Shown: one piece after another, positions 1 through 12,194 of the stretch
Numbering within the stretch: position 1 is the first letter of the stretch
Layout of the letters: each line of letters opens with the position of its first letter
From: Saccopteryx bilineata
Lineage: Eukaryota; Chordata; Mammalia; Chiroptera; Emballonuridae
Assembly (NCBI RefSeq): GCF_036850765.1
Contig: NC_089495.1
Location: forward strand, 117,637,033 to 117,701,032
DNA length: 64,000 nt
Reading direction: 5' to 3'
Position numbers and translations under genes: made by a program
Notes under the pieces: generated by a model
Told to the model about the DNA's origin: nothing
The model's input: the letters and a program-made list of their open reading frames with translations, nothing else
Databases searched by the model: none

Positions 1-1191
1 TTTCCTCTATTAAGCAACCCTCTAAGAACTCTGTCTAAATTTGGAATGCTTCTATCAGGTACAAGTTTGTTGAGGTCCTGGTGGTCATTTACACTTCATT
101 TTTGTCTAGGTACACCCCAGTTCTTCCACCCACGTTTATTTATATAGTGGCTTGGATGTTTAAGAAACACTGAACTCAATTCTGAGAGTCCCAGGAACTA
201 CAGAAATGTTTTTGGACTTCATCAACAATGTAGGTGGAAAGAGACAACCTTTCACAATGGTCCCCTTGCCCAAGCCTCCTATGCCTGGTGCCCCCGGGAA
301 TGTGTGCAACCATAATGGGACAGGGACTTTCTGTCTCGATTACTGCTTTCTTGCCAATGCTGAGAACAGTACTCAATACACTGCTGCTAAATGACAGGAT
401 AGATGGCCCATCTCTAAACTCCCAGAGGGGCAGCCAGATTTCACAACCAAACACAAGACAAGTGGAGAAAAATACAGGGACGCATGAGTTAGTCCCATCT
501 GTGCCGTAGTGGGAGAGACGGGTGCTGGGGCCAGTGTACTCTCAGCTAACACTTAGTATGCCCCTTTCAAAGTCAAACTTGTTGCTTTATTCCTTCTCCT
601 TTGTTTTTTCTTTTTCTTTCAGAGGTAGGGGCAGGACCAGGGCAGGTGAAATAGGGATGGAGAGAGGGACAAAGAGATGGTAAAGCCTGGAGGGGGAGTG
701 ATTCACTCTTAAAATGGAAATAATAACACCTCGCAGCAGAGTTTCTGTGAGAATTAGAGACAATCATACAAAGCACCTGTCTGACAAACAAAGATGCCCA
801 GATGACAATGATGAGGATGAGGATGAGGATGGTGGTAGTGTTGGCAGGATCAGTGACAAATACAAACCCTGGTGGTGCAGCTCAGAAAGCAACAGAGAAG
901 AGAACTGACCGTGGGTAGGAGGCCAGGTGGAAACATCCTTCAGACTAGACTTGATCTACCTTAAATAATTGCTGAAGATACAAAGCACCATTCAAATTTG
1001 ATTTTCCAACTTCATAATGTGTTCAGGTCACTCTGATATCTCCTAATGTCAAAAGGTCAATAACCCTGACCCAATTGTTATCTGAAAATTTAATGAGTGT
1101 ATTTCCTCAGATGACCACATACAATGCAAGGTCTTCATGGACTGGTTTGCTGATGTCTGCATCTGATGTCCTTAGGTTACCTGTTTGTAAC
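1..1191. other. Intronic sequence, no gene
   Basis: No exon-like ORF with splice sites is visible. It contains an old MIR copy near 700-795 and a short (GATGAG)n tract near 807-832. Confidence 0.6.
700..795 (+). repeat. MIR SINE fragment
   Basis: The stretch containing 'aaaatggaaataataacacc' followed by 'gtgagaattagagacaatca' and 'aaagcacctgtctgacaaac' follows the MIR core order (aaaatggggataataata, gtgaggattaaatga, aaagcactt). Ancient mammalian tRNA-derived SINE, well diverged. Confidence 0.65.
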
Positions 1192-1207
1192 AATGCTGCC
1201 AGTGACC

Positions 1208-1542
1208 ATCTGACAAGGTGGTGGCACAATGGATAGAGCCCAGGCTCACCCAGCTTGAGTGTGGGCTCACCAGCTTGAGCACGGGGTCACTGGCTTGAGC
1301 CCAAAGGTCACTTGCTTGAAGCTCAAGGTCACTGGCTTGAGCTCAAGATTCATGGCTTTAGCAAGGGGTTACTCGGTCTGCTGTAGCCCTCCAGTCAAGG
1401 TACATATGAGAAAGCAATCAGTGAACATCTAAGATGCCACAATGAAAAATTGATGCTTTTCATCTCTCTCCCTTCCTATCTGTCTGTCCCTATCTGTCCC
1501 TCTCTCTGTCTCTGTCAAAAAAGAAATAACCCACAAAAAAAA
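1208..1542 (+). mobile_element. Bat tRNA-derived SINE, type B (gcttgagc modules)
   Basis: Head 'ctgacaaggtggtggcacaa', then repeated 'cagcttgagc/ggcttgagc' modules, 'gagaaagcaatcagtgaaca', a CT-rich end and an A tail. It is bounded by a perfect 16-bp target duplication aatgctgccagtgacc (1192-1207 and 1543-1558), so this is a complete retrotransposed copy. Confidence 0.9.
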
Positions 1543-1964
1543 AATGCTGCCAGTGACCTCATGAGAACAGGACCATTGCCTGTTTAATGTGACTTGCTTC
1601 TAGCCAACACAGCACCATGTGCCTGAGACAACAGAATGACATTGATACTGACTGGGATTGTCATCATCTAAGTAATGATAAAGATTATTAACTTTTAACA
1701 GAAAGGCCCTCCAATGTCACCAGAATACTGCCAAGTACCTTTGGACTTGATTCCTAGATACGTTGGAAGGTTCTAGATGACCCCACAAATTTAATGACCC
1801 CAGATGTCCCAGGGAAGTTACAAAGGGTAAAAGAGAAAGGAGGGGCCAGAGGGGATTCCAAATCTTCTCCTTTCCAAATAACTTCGCTGCTTAATGAAGA
1901 AGTCACATTGCCAGGTCATGGCTTCAGTTAAACTCTGACCATTTTCAAACTATATGAAAAAAAA

Positions 1965-2322
1965 GGCCCTGGCCGGTTGGCTCAGTGGTAGAGCGTCGGC
2001 CTGGCGTGCAGGAGTCCCGGGTTCGATTCCCGGCCAGGGCACACAGGAGACACGCCCATCTGCTTCTCCACCCCTCCCCCTCTCCTTCCTCTCTGTCTCT
2101 CTCTTCCCCTCCCGCAGCCAAGGCTCCATTGGAGCAGGGATGGCCCGGGCGCTGGGGATGGCTCTGTGGCCTCTGTCTCGGGCGCTAGAGTGGCTCTGGT
2201 CACAGCAGAGCGGCATCCCGGGTGGGCAGAGCATTGCCCCCTGGTGGGCATGCCGGGTGGATCCCGGTTGGGCGCATGCGGGAGTCTGTCTGACTACCTC
2301 CCTGTTTCCAGCTTCAGAGAGG
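1965..2322 (+). mobile_element. Bat tRNA-derived SINE, type A2
   Basis: Starts ggccctggccggttggctca, a tRNA-like head with A box (ggctcagtgg) and B box (ggttcgattcc). The body continues through the CT-rich 'cctctctgtctctctcttcc' and 'gctccattggagca' blocks to 'gtttccagcttcagaga'. The usual A-rich tail is missing. ORFs here on both strands are SINE sequence. Confidence 0.88.
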
Positions 2323-3257
2323 TACGGGGCGAGGGGGGAATTCACAGTTACTCTGTTTCCCAACATCAGTGCCCTGAGACTCTTGTTTTTGAAGAAGGTG
2401 TGGCATCAGTCACTGGGGAAAGGGGTAAAGAGGCCTAAGAAGTCACATTTCAGAAGTCACTACACCTGCCAGAGGGCCCACCCTTTGCTGGACGGAAATT
2501 AGGGAAAACGTCGGTATGGGGAGTTTGTTTTTCTTTTCACCTTATGAGGAAGGGTAGTAGGTATCCCTTTTGAAAAAAACAAACAAACAGGAAAGCACTG
2601 AATAGAACTGTTCACTTACTGGATTATTGTATCTGGTATATGTTTCAGGGCACCTAGTTCATAATTTTAAAACTTTCAAAGTATAGAGTTATTCAGTAAC
2701 ATCTGCCCAGTTCCTGACAGTCCACTTGGCACATGAAATACAGATGGTAAATACTTATTGTACGAATAAGCAAAATGATGAGTTGACGTTGTTACAAGGA
2801 ATCTCTACAAAGAGTTTCATAAATCCACTACAGACAGTGTTACATTTTTAAGCATACTTACAGGGTAGGTTTTGGCACTTTGACAGCTATACTTACTCTG
2901 TAATAATCAAGTAAAATGAAAAGTAATGAAGCCATGTAAATTAGCCCTCACAGAAAAGGTGCAAGGACACTGGGAAAAGTTCCACAGGATTTTTTTTTTT
3001 TTTTTTGCATCTTAACTCGGAAAGGACAGCATTAAGGAGCTGTGAGGAATGCGGGTCTTGCCCCACACCATGGCTCCACCCTCTTCAGGGCACTCACAGC
3101 ACAACAAAAACGTCCTCCCTTAGGCTCCCCAGCTGCTTCTCAAAGGTCACCCCTTCTGCCCTAGAAGATGACAGGACATGGAGACTCCCTGCTCCTGCTC
3201 CAAGGCCACTGAGTAAGTGAAAAGAGCCTCTCTCTCTGGAAGAAACAAAGCAGTCTT

Positions 3258-3638
3258 GGCCCTGGCCGGTTTGCTCAGTGGTAGAGCACTGGCCCAGCGT
3301 ATGAACGTTCTGGATTCGATTCCCCATCAGGGCACACAAGAGAGGTGCCCATCTGCTTTTCCACTCCTCCTCTTCTTCTTCCTCTCGATCTCTCTCTTCC
3401 CCTCCCGCAACCATGGCTCAGTTGGAGCAAGTTGGCCCCAGGCACGGAGGATGGCTCTATGCCCTCACCTCAGGTACCAAAATAGCTTGGTTGCCAAGCA
3501 ACAGAACACCATCCCCAGATGGACAGAGCACACCCAGTAGGGGGCTTGCCAGCTGGATCCCAGTTGGGTACATGGGGGAGTCTGTCTCTCTGCCTTCCCA
3601 TTTCTCACTTAAAAATAACAAAGAAGGAAAAGAAAAAA
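3258..3638 (+). mobile_element. Bat tRNA-derived SINE, type A, diverged
   Basis: Head ggccctggccggtttgctca with B box 'ggattcgattcc', then CT-rich block, 'gttggagcaa' and an A-rich tail 'aacaaagaaggaaaag'. Several substitutions make it older than the type A copies at 32.7 and 41.4 kb. Confidence 0.85.
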
Positions 3639-4874
3639 AGTTAGCCTTGTTCTCCATCCAGTCAGATGTTCTGTAGGGGTGCTGGATACCTGCTTTCAGT
3701 GGAAAGCAACAAATTAGCAGTCTCCACATTAGGGAGCAAAAAAAGAACTACCTAGATCTACCTACATTTTTTAAGTGCAGAATGAAAGAAAAAATCAGAT
3801 ATTCAGATGAATATCATTAGGAAGTAAGACCAAAGTGGTAAAGATTTAAAAGATCCACAATACCATCTTTGAATTCCAGCATTTTATGTTGTCATTCTTT
3901 AAAATTTATGGTTATAAAAAAAGTCAAATTTAACAGGCCTATAAAAACATACTGCTCCCATTCCTTTGGCAGTAGATGACCTGGCTCAGCTCACGCGGGG
4001 CAAGAAGGATAATGTCTGTGTGTCTAGTTAAAAAGCTCTTGACACAGTACATCATTCTGGCTGGCTACACTGTCTTGGTCTCAGGTTATAAATAAGGAGC
4101 CATGCAAATCAATCCCAAACTCTTTCAACAAAGCCACAAAAAAAGAGAGAACTGCTTGGTATTTGGTGAATATAATCCTCTCTAAATAAATCTTAAAGTC
4201 AGCTCTGAATAACTTCTATGTAAAACTTGTGTAATACAGTTTTTACAGAAGCGAAAATTAAAACTTGGGTTTTCTTTATTCTATTCTTAAGCTTTCTCTA
4301 CATCTAAATCTCTACATAAATCTTTTAGACAAATTTTAATAATTCTTTTACAAAGAAATCTCCAATATTTAATAACTATTAACCTTGATTAATAAAGCTA
4401 AAAAAAAAACTTATGAGAGGTCTTAAGACACAATAACTTTAAATGTGCTCCACACGATAACCTTCTGGAGTGCTTTTTGAAAGACACAGGGGGAAAATCT
4501 GTAATTCATTTCACTTGTTTCAAAACTGAGCATTTCAAATCCTCTATCCAAGAGAGTGAGTGATGGATGCTATAAATTGCCTCTTTCAAAACACACTAAA
4601 CTAGTTTGGATGCACAGAAAACTCCAGAATAACAAGAACATAATAAGCTAAGACAAAGGATTAAAAATAATAATAGGGTGTTACTATTTGCAAATATAGC
4701 AATTAGATAAAAGTAGAGCTTTTATCTGACTTACATTTAATAATATGACATTATTTTGGGGCAGTCTAATATATTCAAATATAAGAGTCTGGCAAAAGTG
4801 ATAGAGGCTAACATTTACTAATACACTATCGCTTTAGGGAAGTCCAAAGCACCTTCCTCTGTACCCAGTTTGCA

Positions 4875-4972
4875 CATTATATCATAGTCATTTAATCTTC
4901 ATAATAATCACACAAGACATTTAGTATCCATTTCTAATTTGTCAGAAAAAGAAACTGAGGAACTATAGGAAT
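4875..4972 (-). repeat. MIR SINE fragment
   Basis: 'catttaatcttcataataat' ... 'agaaaaagaaactgagg' matches the reverse MIR order (catttaatcctcacaacaac ... gatgaggaaactgagg). Old and short. Confidence 0.6.
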
Positions 4973-5390
4973 GGAGCCCTGACGGAGGAATAAACTAAGC
5001 TCGGTTTCACTGGAAAAGTAGAGTTCAGAAAATAGGGACAATGTTGCTCTGAACTGTACTGAACTGGAGACAAAAACTTCGGGGATCTGGATTCTTTTAA
5101 AACACAATCCTCTTCATGGATCCATGATATCAGACCAAGTTTAAACTAAGCAGGAATAACGTTGTCCACATGCAACTGAAGTGAGCACAAGAAATGAGGA
5201 AACCAAGAATATACTACTGTTCATGGCTCTTTCTTCAATAAGCCTGGGACTTGATTTGTTAAAAGTTTAGTTTTCACCCCAAGGTTCCAAGGATTAGGTC
5301 ACACAAAAGGTTGCTCATAAGGTGATATGCAGTCACTAAGAAAGTGGCAGGAAATGGCATTTACATTGACCTTCACCAAGTTGGTGGCAC

Positions 5391-5452
5391 CTCCCCTCCC
5401 TGGTCCTCCCTGGTCCTCCCTGGTTCTCCCTGGTCCTCCCTGGTCCTCCCTG
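5391..5452 (+). repeat. 10-bp tandem repeat (tggtcctccc)n
   Basis: About six direct copies of tggtcctccc, one with a single change (tggttctccc). Because 10 is not a multiple of 3, all three frames stay open on both strands and create spurious proline- or glycine-rich ORFs. Confidence 0.93.
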
Positions 5453-6924
5453 CACTGCTGCCCCTCTTGCTCCTCTCCTCTCCTCCACCAACTTCCACAG
5501 CCCTTCGGAGAAGCCTGCACCAGCCACTGGGACGCGCCACGATCCTGCATTCATGCAGGCTGTCGCAACCTCATTTTTATGTTCCTTTAGAATGACCATC
5601 TAGCTGTCTCCTGTTCGGATGCCTCCTTTCTGACCCTCTCTGAGCAGTGACAGTATTTAACTTGTTATGTAAGCTCCATAGTGACCTACAATGCATACAA
5701 TCTACAAATTTATTAATACTAGAATTTAGTGTTATCTCTTCAAAATTATTCCTGAACATTCTATCTATCAGCAGCAGCAATGAATCATAATTGTCCCCTG
5801 TGCTCCAACAGAATACTTTGGTCTACAAAGATTTCTTGAAGACCAACTATGTCTGGCAGAAAGAGAGAGTTTAGATATAATTTTGATTCAAGGTGATAAG
5901 GAAGAAAAGAAAACCCTCATTGTCCACAGAAGCTCACAGCATTACAACTCACACGTGTTGCCTGAAAAGTTCCTCCCAAAAAAGAAACACAACCTCTTGT
6001 TCAACAACTTCCTAAAGTGCTGTCAGTCCCAGCTCCAACCCAAAGGCAATGATGTAATCTCTCCAAGAATCCAGTTTGTTCTTTTAAGGTAGATGCAATG
6101 CTAGTTTCCAAACCGATCTCATGGGGTACTTCTGAGAGTCAGGAACAACAAAGCCCAGCAAAGTATTTAAGAATAGTTCTGGGAACTATATAAATATTAA
6201 CCAGTAGTGACAACACTAGTATCGGCTGCTCCACATGCACACATGCTGACACAGGTTCTCCAACAGGATCTCGATCACTTGTTTTCCACCAGAGAGTCCG
6301 TATATGGTCGACTGGGTTTGTATCAACGAGGCCGCCCTAACATCATTTCTTTTCCATTCGGTGATTGTTACCTGGAAGGTTTCTTAGATGACTGGCTGAC
6401 CTTGTTCCCTTTCTTGTTTTTCTTTTTGTTTGTTTGTTTGGTTTTTTTACCAGCTGTTATGTATCATTCTTCTTTATCTTTATAAAGAAACCTAAGGGAT
6501 ATGGTATTCTGGCAGAAAGAAAAGAGACACCTGTTTGGTCCGAGGGAAGCTAGTTCACTTGGGCCAGCCTGTATGGAAAAAAAAACCATTTTTTTTTTAG
6601 CATAACTGTATATGTGTGCAATAGAGTGCACATTTCTATGCTATTTTGAAACACCTTTAACTTCAAAATGTTTTACCAAAAATAGTATGTTGACACATCT
6701 TCTTAGGTTGCCATCGGATAGCTTTGGAACCCATTCTCTTTGGAACCTAAACTTTCCATGAAACGAAACATTTAAGACTGCTTAAGTGCATTAAGATTTC
6801 TTTTTTCTTAATATGTAAATTTAGTGGAAGAGCACTAATATATTTAAAAGACATCTCATTTTAAAGAAATGAAATTAGTATTTGTGTGCAACTTTATAAG
6901 ATATGATGTGATTTTATAAATATA

Positions 6925-7345
6925 TCACTTAATCTACTTTCTGTGAGGTATTTATTACTGTTTTATTATTATTATTACCATCTCCATTTCAGATATAAGG
7001 AAATACATTTAGCCATGTTAAGTGCCATGCACAGATCGTGAAGGACAGGATGGAGTTGAAACCCAATGTCAAATCCCACATTCTTCCTATGACATTATGC
7101 TGCTGGGTGTCAAAGTACAGATTCATCATAGCAGTAGCAGCCAAACTTCACTGGGCAGTTGTTACAAGTGTAAACGCTGGCCTAAGCACTTTAACCGCCT
7201 GACGACATTGAAGTCTCACAGCACCTCTATGAGATGAAAACAGCTGCTAACTCGGCTGCAGAGAGGAAGAAACGAAACCTCAGCCCACCTCCCACAGCTC
7301 AGAAGGAGCAGGACTGAGACTCGGACTCCAGTCTGAATGGCAGGA
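6925..7345 (-). repeat. MIR SINE fragments (one or two adjacent copies)
   Basis: 'attattattaccatctccat' followed by 'cagatataaggaaatacatt', then 'cacctctatgagatgaaaac' and 'gaggaagaaacgaaacctca' ending in 'gactcggactccagtctg', read as reverse-orientation MIR (counterpart: gaggaaactgaggc ... agtctggctccagagtcc). Confidence 0.55.
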
Positions 7346-7619
7346 TGTTCATGGTCTGAACCACGACATATACTGGTTTCTGGTTGTGAGGACATGTTTA
7401 CATTAATTAGTTCACATACAACCAGATTAACTTAAATATTGTTGTACAAACTGACAACTTGCAAATAAAAACTAAAAAATAAAAATAAAAAGAATACTAA
7501 TGATTTTGTGTTGTGAAGACAGGCATCACAAAGAAACACCACCTAAATCATCCACCCAGACCAAACGCTCAACAGTGAGATCCAAGTATCAGATTAGAGC
7601 CACCTCTGTCATCCTGCTT

Positions 7620-8195
7620 CTCTCACCAGTTTCTCCTCCTCCTTTCTTCCCGAAACAGTTGTCTATGTCACTCCAATTTACCCCTCTCACTTTTTTACCT
7701 AATGTCACCACCTACGACAGGCGTTGGCCCCACCCTTTTCACAAAACTGTTCTTGTCAAGACCACCAATGACCTGGAGATCACTGCCGTTGGTGGTCAGT
7801 TCTCGGGCTCACTCGCCTTAGCCACGAGCCCGGTGCCAACCCCTCCAGGGTCCTGCCTTCACCTGGCTTCCAGGATGCTCACTTGGCTGGCGTTTCCCAC
7901 CTAGCCAGCCACTCCTTCTCAGCCCTCTGGGGTCTGACTTTTTCCAGGTCCCTGTCTCCATTTTAGAGTACTCCAAAATTAAGGTTGGTTCTTAGAATTC
8001 ACTTCTCTAACACTCATTTCCTTGGTGAGCTCATCCAGTTTCATGGCTTTAAATAGTATCTATATGGTAATATCTTCCTAATTTATATCTTCTGCTAAGA
8101 TATCTCTCCTAACTCTGACTTGAATATTCACATGTATGACAGAGATCTCATATAAAAGTGAACTCCTACCTCTTCGCAGCCCTATCCCCAACATC
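7620..8195 (+). mobile_element. L2 (CR1-clade) LINE fragment, reverse transcriptase region
   Basis: 'actgttcttgtcaagaccac' plus 'caatgacctgg' translates as TVLVKTTNDL, the L2 motif preceding the RT 'FDTVDH' segment. Downstream, 'ttcatggctttaaatagtat', 'atttatatcttctgctaaga' and 'gaactcctacctctt' follow the L2 3' ORF order. Many indels; ancient dead copy. Confidence 0.8.
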
Positions 8196-8199
8196 TAGA

Positions 8200-9922
8200 A
8201 AATAGCCAACATAAATTAGGTGCTCAATAAAACGAGTGAACTGAATGAACAGATGTAGCCCAGTCAGACAAAAATGAGTCCCTAAAACAGTCTTGGTGAC
8301 ATACTCTGCAACCCGCCTGCTTGAGCTTCCTCAGGTTTTGTCTGAGTCGCTTTATAAAAAACACACTAATTATTTTGTGACCTTCAGTCATTAAAATTCA
8401 AGGTTTCCATGTAATTGGAAATTGTATAATATGCGGTCATCACAAAGTAATTATGGTCTGTTGTATCACAATATATACATACAATAGGGTTTTGCTAAAA
8501 TCCGTGCTCAATGTTACAGATTTTGGGATAGCCTGGCTCAAACAGCGTTCTCTAAGATATAACTAGTACATCAAGGACAGCCGATGAGAAACAAGGTTCT
8601 GTTTTCAGCTACGGCACAGTGAAGACCTCTCTCTGTGTGGGGATGGATACCTTTCACATCCACCTCCTTATGTTTTCACACAGGGAAGCATTTTGCCCTA
8701 TCGAGGTGACTTACTTTAATAGCTAATAAGCATTAGGTCAATCTAAATGTGTTAATTATTCTCGCTACAGGACTGACATATTTGGAGAAATACAAATATA
8801 CTCAAACTTATTTTTACATGTGCTCATTAAAACTCATTCAGAAACTAATGAACATACCATCTCCATTTAAATTATAATAAAATAATTTCAAATAAAGCAA
8901 CAAATAATTTGATGAAAAAGGGAGGTATCTACTACTACTTATAACTACTACTTTTTTTAAACAGCTTTTTCCAGGTATAATTTACATGTCATGCAATTCA
9001 TCTATTTTAAATGCATGGTTAAATAATTTTTAGCCATAAAGTTCACCCACGTGAAGTGCACAATGACTTCAGTCAACAGACAGACCGTGGGTAAGCACCG
9101 CCACCATTCAGTGTGAGCATGTCTAGCGCCTCAGAAAGAGTCCCCGCGCCAGTTTGCCTCTGCTATCTCCACTCCCACCTCAGCCCAGGCAACCACGAAT
9201 CTACTAGATCTCTATAGATTTGCTTTGGGGGGGGGGAAGACAGACACTCATTTTAAGGGATTCTTATGACCCAGATACCAACTAAATATTTCACCTGTGT
9301 TATCTCCCTTAGTCCTACAACAACCATATGAAATGTTCTTTGCCCAATTCTATAGATAATAAGTCTGAGGCTCAGAGACCGTAACTAATATGTCCAAGGA
9401 AGAAAAATCATCTCAATTATTCGGGCCTATAAAAATGAACTGCCTGCATTTTAAGCTCTCCGATAGATAATACAACAAGATGAATTTACAAAATGCTATA
9501 ATTCAAAGCCAAGCAAGGAAAGTGAATGGGGCTCAGTCAAGATTTAATTCCATCTCCACCACCCCACCCCGGATCCCCCACACTTAACAACCCAAATCAG
9601 GCCTGCAGGCCTGACAGCTGAGGAGGGGGATCCCAGCTGGCTCACCCCTGAACTATGGAAATGGAACTTGCACTTGTCCTTAGCACCTGCATTGAAAATA
9701 AGAACCTTGGATTGTTTATCATTAACATCCATGTGCAACATACACCTATGAAATACAGTCACATGGACCACAGCACACAGACCTGGACCTGAATTGCTAT
9801 GCCTAAGACAAGACAACTTGTAAAGTAATGGTCAAAATTCTGCATAAGACAAATTAACAGTGTATTTCTTTAAGAACTGTAATATTTGTTGCATGTCAAT
9901 ATGGAAAAGGTTGGTTACAGTT
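8200..9922. other. Intronic sequence, no gene
   Basis: AT-rich unique intron. A MIR remnant lies near 9295-9385 (reverse orientation) and a 9-G run at 9229-9237. Confidence 0.55.
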
Positions 9923-9933
9923 TGAGGGTTATA

Positions 9934-10281
9934 TTTTTTCGTCCTTTTTTCTTTTAGGTGACAGGAGGGAGATAGTGAGGCAGACTCCCACATGTGCTTC
10001 AGCCAGGATCCACCAGGCAACCCCATCAGGGGACAATGCTCTAGTATTGAGCTATTTTTAGCACCTGGGCCCACACTCCAACCTATCCATCCTCAGCACC
10101 CGGGGTCACACTCGAACCAATCAAGCTACTAGTTGCAGGAGGGGTAGAGGGGTAGAGTGAGAGAAGGGGGTGGGGAAGAGAAGCAGATGGTCACTTCTCC
10201 TGTGTGCCTTGATCGGGAATCGAACCCAGGATGTCCATACACTGGGCCAATGCTCTATCCATTAAGCTACCAGCCATGGCC
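9934..10281 (-). mobile_element. Bat tRNA-derived SINE, type A, diverged
   Basis: Reverse-oriented head ends at 'ccagccatggcc' (reads ggccatggctgg on minus) with B box 'ggaatcgaacc'. A body with 'ggatccaccaggcaacccc' leads to a T-rich left end. An 11-bp target duplication tgagggttata flanks it (9923-9933 and 10282-10292). Confidence 0.88.
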
Positions 10282-10292
10282 TGAGGGTTATA

Positions 10293-11981
10293 ATTTTAAT
10301 GAGTCTGACCATTTAGTTGTGGTATAAGTTCATGTGCTATAATCACTTGTACTTCCAACTGGAACATTAGCAAATGTAGGTTAGATGCAATCTGACATCA
10401 GTGTCAGGCTACCACACTGACTTGTTTCCTTCTGTGGTTGTCCACTGCTGAATCCAACAAGATAGTACAGCTTATTTGTTCCCTTATAATTACAACACCA
10501 GATTCTCTTTGTTGAATAAGTTATTAGCAACAACTGATTGATGAAGTAGAGATGAGAACTTAGAGATGGCCTGAAATACTACATGGTTGTCAGTTCCCAT
10601 AAGGGTCTATACTGAAGCAAACCGTCAGATAACAGAGGTGGGGAAAATCTGTCAGAATCCTTCAGGCTGAAAAAGCAAGATGGAGACCTCACTGGAACAA
10701 GCACTAAGCTTCCCACTGCCTGTCACTGCCATGGATGAAGTCCCCGGCGGCAGACTCACAGCTCCTACGCTTTGTGCAGCAAAGGCTGCTCCTTAGCAAC
10801 CGATGTCGACAATAGGGTTCCCAAGGAAACCAGAAAGCCCAATTTATGAAACTAGGAAACAAAGCAACTGAAAAGACAATAATAGACACAGAGGTAACTC
10901 TGTGCTCATTGTTGCTCCTGAATTACTACCAGTGAAGTGGTATATTTTATTCCTAAATGCTTATAGAGATAAAAAAAAAAACACACTATTTTTTTAAGTA
11001 TATCACATCACCCCCTGTCATCTGCATCGTTCTGGAAAAAAAACAGTAGCAAATATATTTTTAGGATTCAAATGATGAATAGCATCAACAATTAATGTTT
11101 TTTTCTCCCAAAAGGTAGATAGTTCTTGAAGAGGAGGAATATTTTAGAATCATGTGCAAAGTATAAATTCCCTCCAGGTCACACGCAGAACACCACTGAC
11201 TCCATTCCTGCATAAAAACAAGTAATGATAGTTCATTTCCATCGGTTCTCATACGCCATCATTACAGCTTTCTGCATAACAGTCTTCCCGTGTGAAGGGG
11301 AAAGAAACGGGAGCCCTGAGTGAGGGGGAAATATGAATGAGGACGAAACCAATAAAACATAGGTATTACTTACAAGCTACATTGACTATACTGGGAAATC
11401 AAGCACACATGCCATAAACCACCAAACTATCTTAAAAGTTAGAGCTCCCAAACAGTTTTCTAAAGGCAAGTGAGTGAATCATTGCTATAAAAATTTCTAT
11501 TATCTGCCTCCTGAGATAAATCACCACTTCTTTACTGCAGAGCAGTTGGGTGAGTTATTTCACCTGTATGCGTCAAATCCTTATCTAGAATGTGGACAGA
11601 ATTAGTAAGAATTAAGTAACACTACAAGGATAACAAACAGCCAAAGCACAGTGGGGCACTTAGAGATGCTACTGCCGTCTTACTGACCCCCTTTCAACGT
11701 ATCTTGTATTTTTATCCTCGTCACGCTTTTTAAAAAAAATCCATGACTAGTTTCTTTTTCCTAAGAGTAAATACAGGGAACAGGAATTGTTGTATGGGCG
11801 GGGGGGGGGGGGGGGGGGATACTTAACAGAGAGAAAATTATGTTTTGAAATCTATGCAAAGAAACGCTGAATGAGAGGTGACCAATTCAATAGGTTAATA
11901 ACGTAGATGTCTTATTTCTCTTGTCTCTTTGGAACAGGTAGAACCTACATTAGTAGTTATGAGCATGTTCACAACTGTCAT
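10293..11981. other. Intronic sequence, no gene
   Basis: No recognisable exon or transposon in most of this stretch. A 19-G homopolymer sits at 11,800-11,818. Confidence 0.55.
11800..11818 (+). repeat. Poly(G) tract, 19 G
   Basis: Uninterrupted G run in otherwise AT-rich intron. Pure G homopolymers this long are uncommon and error-prone in sequencing, so its exact length is doubtful. Confidence 0.85.
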
Positions 11982-11993
11982 AGACCCTATTTT

Positions 11994-12181
11994 GTTTGTT
12001 TGGTGTTTTTAGACTTTATTAATTTTGCGGAAGAAAGAGCTAGAGAAGTAGACGGAAAAGCAGGAAGCATCAACTTGTAGCAGTTGTTTCCTGTATGTGC
12101 CTTGACCAGGCAAGCCCAGGGCTTCGAACGGGCGACCTCAGTGTTGACGCTTTATCCACTGCGCCACCACAGGTCAGACAC
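11994..12181 (-). mobile_element. Bat tRNA-derived SINE, type C (short)
   Basis: On minus: tctgacctgtggtggcgcag head, 'gttcgaagccctgggcttgc' around the B box, 'ctggtcaaggcacatac', then an A-rich end. A perfect 12-bp target duplication agaccctatttt flanks it (11,982-11,993 and 12,182-12,193). It lacks the gcttgagc modules of type B. Confidence 0.9.
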
Positions 12182-12194
12182 AGACCCTATTTTC

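Larger units (their letters stand above)
3640..7620. other. Intronic sequence with MIR remnants, no gene
   Basis: Mostly AT-rich unique intron. It holds MIR remnants (4.88 and 6.93-7.34 kb) and a 10-bp tandem repeat (5.39 kb). No ORF resembles a known exon. Confidence 0.6.

Noticed and set aside
1965..2040. tRNA gene at the SINE head (and at every other type A head)
   Set aside because: It has A and B boxes but no foldable mature tRNA cloverleaf followed by a terminator; it is the tRNA-derived part of a SINE.
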